Of a stretch of DNA of 40,186 nucleotides, positions 40,158 to 40,186 are shown in pieces. The notes beneath the pieces are model-generated. The model searched no databases. It was not told where the DNA came from and saw only the letters and a list, made by a program, of their open reading frames with translations. A program made the translations under genes and the position numbers. The stretch is taken from assembly GCA_900770445.1 (NCBI GenBank), contig CAAGKO010000067.1, positions 1-40,186 of the forward strand, given 5' to 3'. Position 1 is the first letter of the stretch. Each line of letters begins with the position of its first letter. Origin of the DNA: an uncultured Oribacterium sp. (lineage in GTDB: Bacteria > Bacillota > Clostridia > Lachnospirales > Lachnospiraceae).

Positions 40158-40186
40158 AATGGAGTTTTTGAGGGGCCAGTTTGAGG

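Overview
The window looks like chromosome of a Gram-positive Clostridia bacterium, most likely Lachnospiraceae. The grounds are strong AGGAGG-type ribosome binding sites, a one-piece tmRNA, LPxTG-anchored pili with a class C sortase, choline/glucan-type cell wall binding repeats and the house-keeping gene set. The species call is inference.

Regions. (1) 1-6241 is core: tmRNA (ssrA) with its promoter, an AzgA-type purine permease, a leader with a 35-codon ORF and a terminator-like hairpin ahead of the Mg2+ channel mgtE, then guaA with its own promoter and terminator. (2) 6242-15258 is pilus locus 1: a 1603-residue LPVTG tip adhesin with a fibro-slime domain, an LPSTG backbone pilin, a 71-nt structured RNA element, a class C sortase and an FctA/Spy0128-like pilin with an AKTGD anchor. 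(3) 15319-20112 holds a short UvrA-like ABC protein and a tight four-gene operon: ECF sigma factor, two-TM protein (candidate anti-sigma), seven-TM protein and a PrsW-family intramembrane protease. (4) 20310-29107 encodes one 2920-residue secreted surface protein with a Calx-beta fold split by an acidic insertion and C-terminal wall-binding repeats. (5) 29120-31217 is an accessory patch: an array of five 39-bp inverted-repeat units, then two decayed toxin-antitoxin modules (higB remnant + intact higA; intact hipB + truncated hipA) with clear palindromic operators. (6) 31218-40157 is pilus locus 2: a 1774-residue VWA tip adhesin, backbone pilin, second copy of the 71-nt RNA element, only the C-terminal stub of a sortase gene, and a second FctA-like pilin.

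How it fits together. The two pilus loci are paralogous and collinear. Their ends are conserved while the exposed middles differ and are visibly richer in A+T, which suggests cassette-like exchange of surface domains. Locus 2 has lost its sortase, so within this window only the locus 1 SrtC could polymerise both pili. The sigma/PrsW operon lies between locus 1 and the giant surface protein and is a plausible envelope-responsive regulator. The least explained structures are the inverted-repeat array (29120-29408), the covarying RNA element (12956-13026 and 38530-38600) and the interrupted Calx-beta domain of the giant protein.
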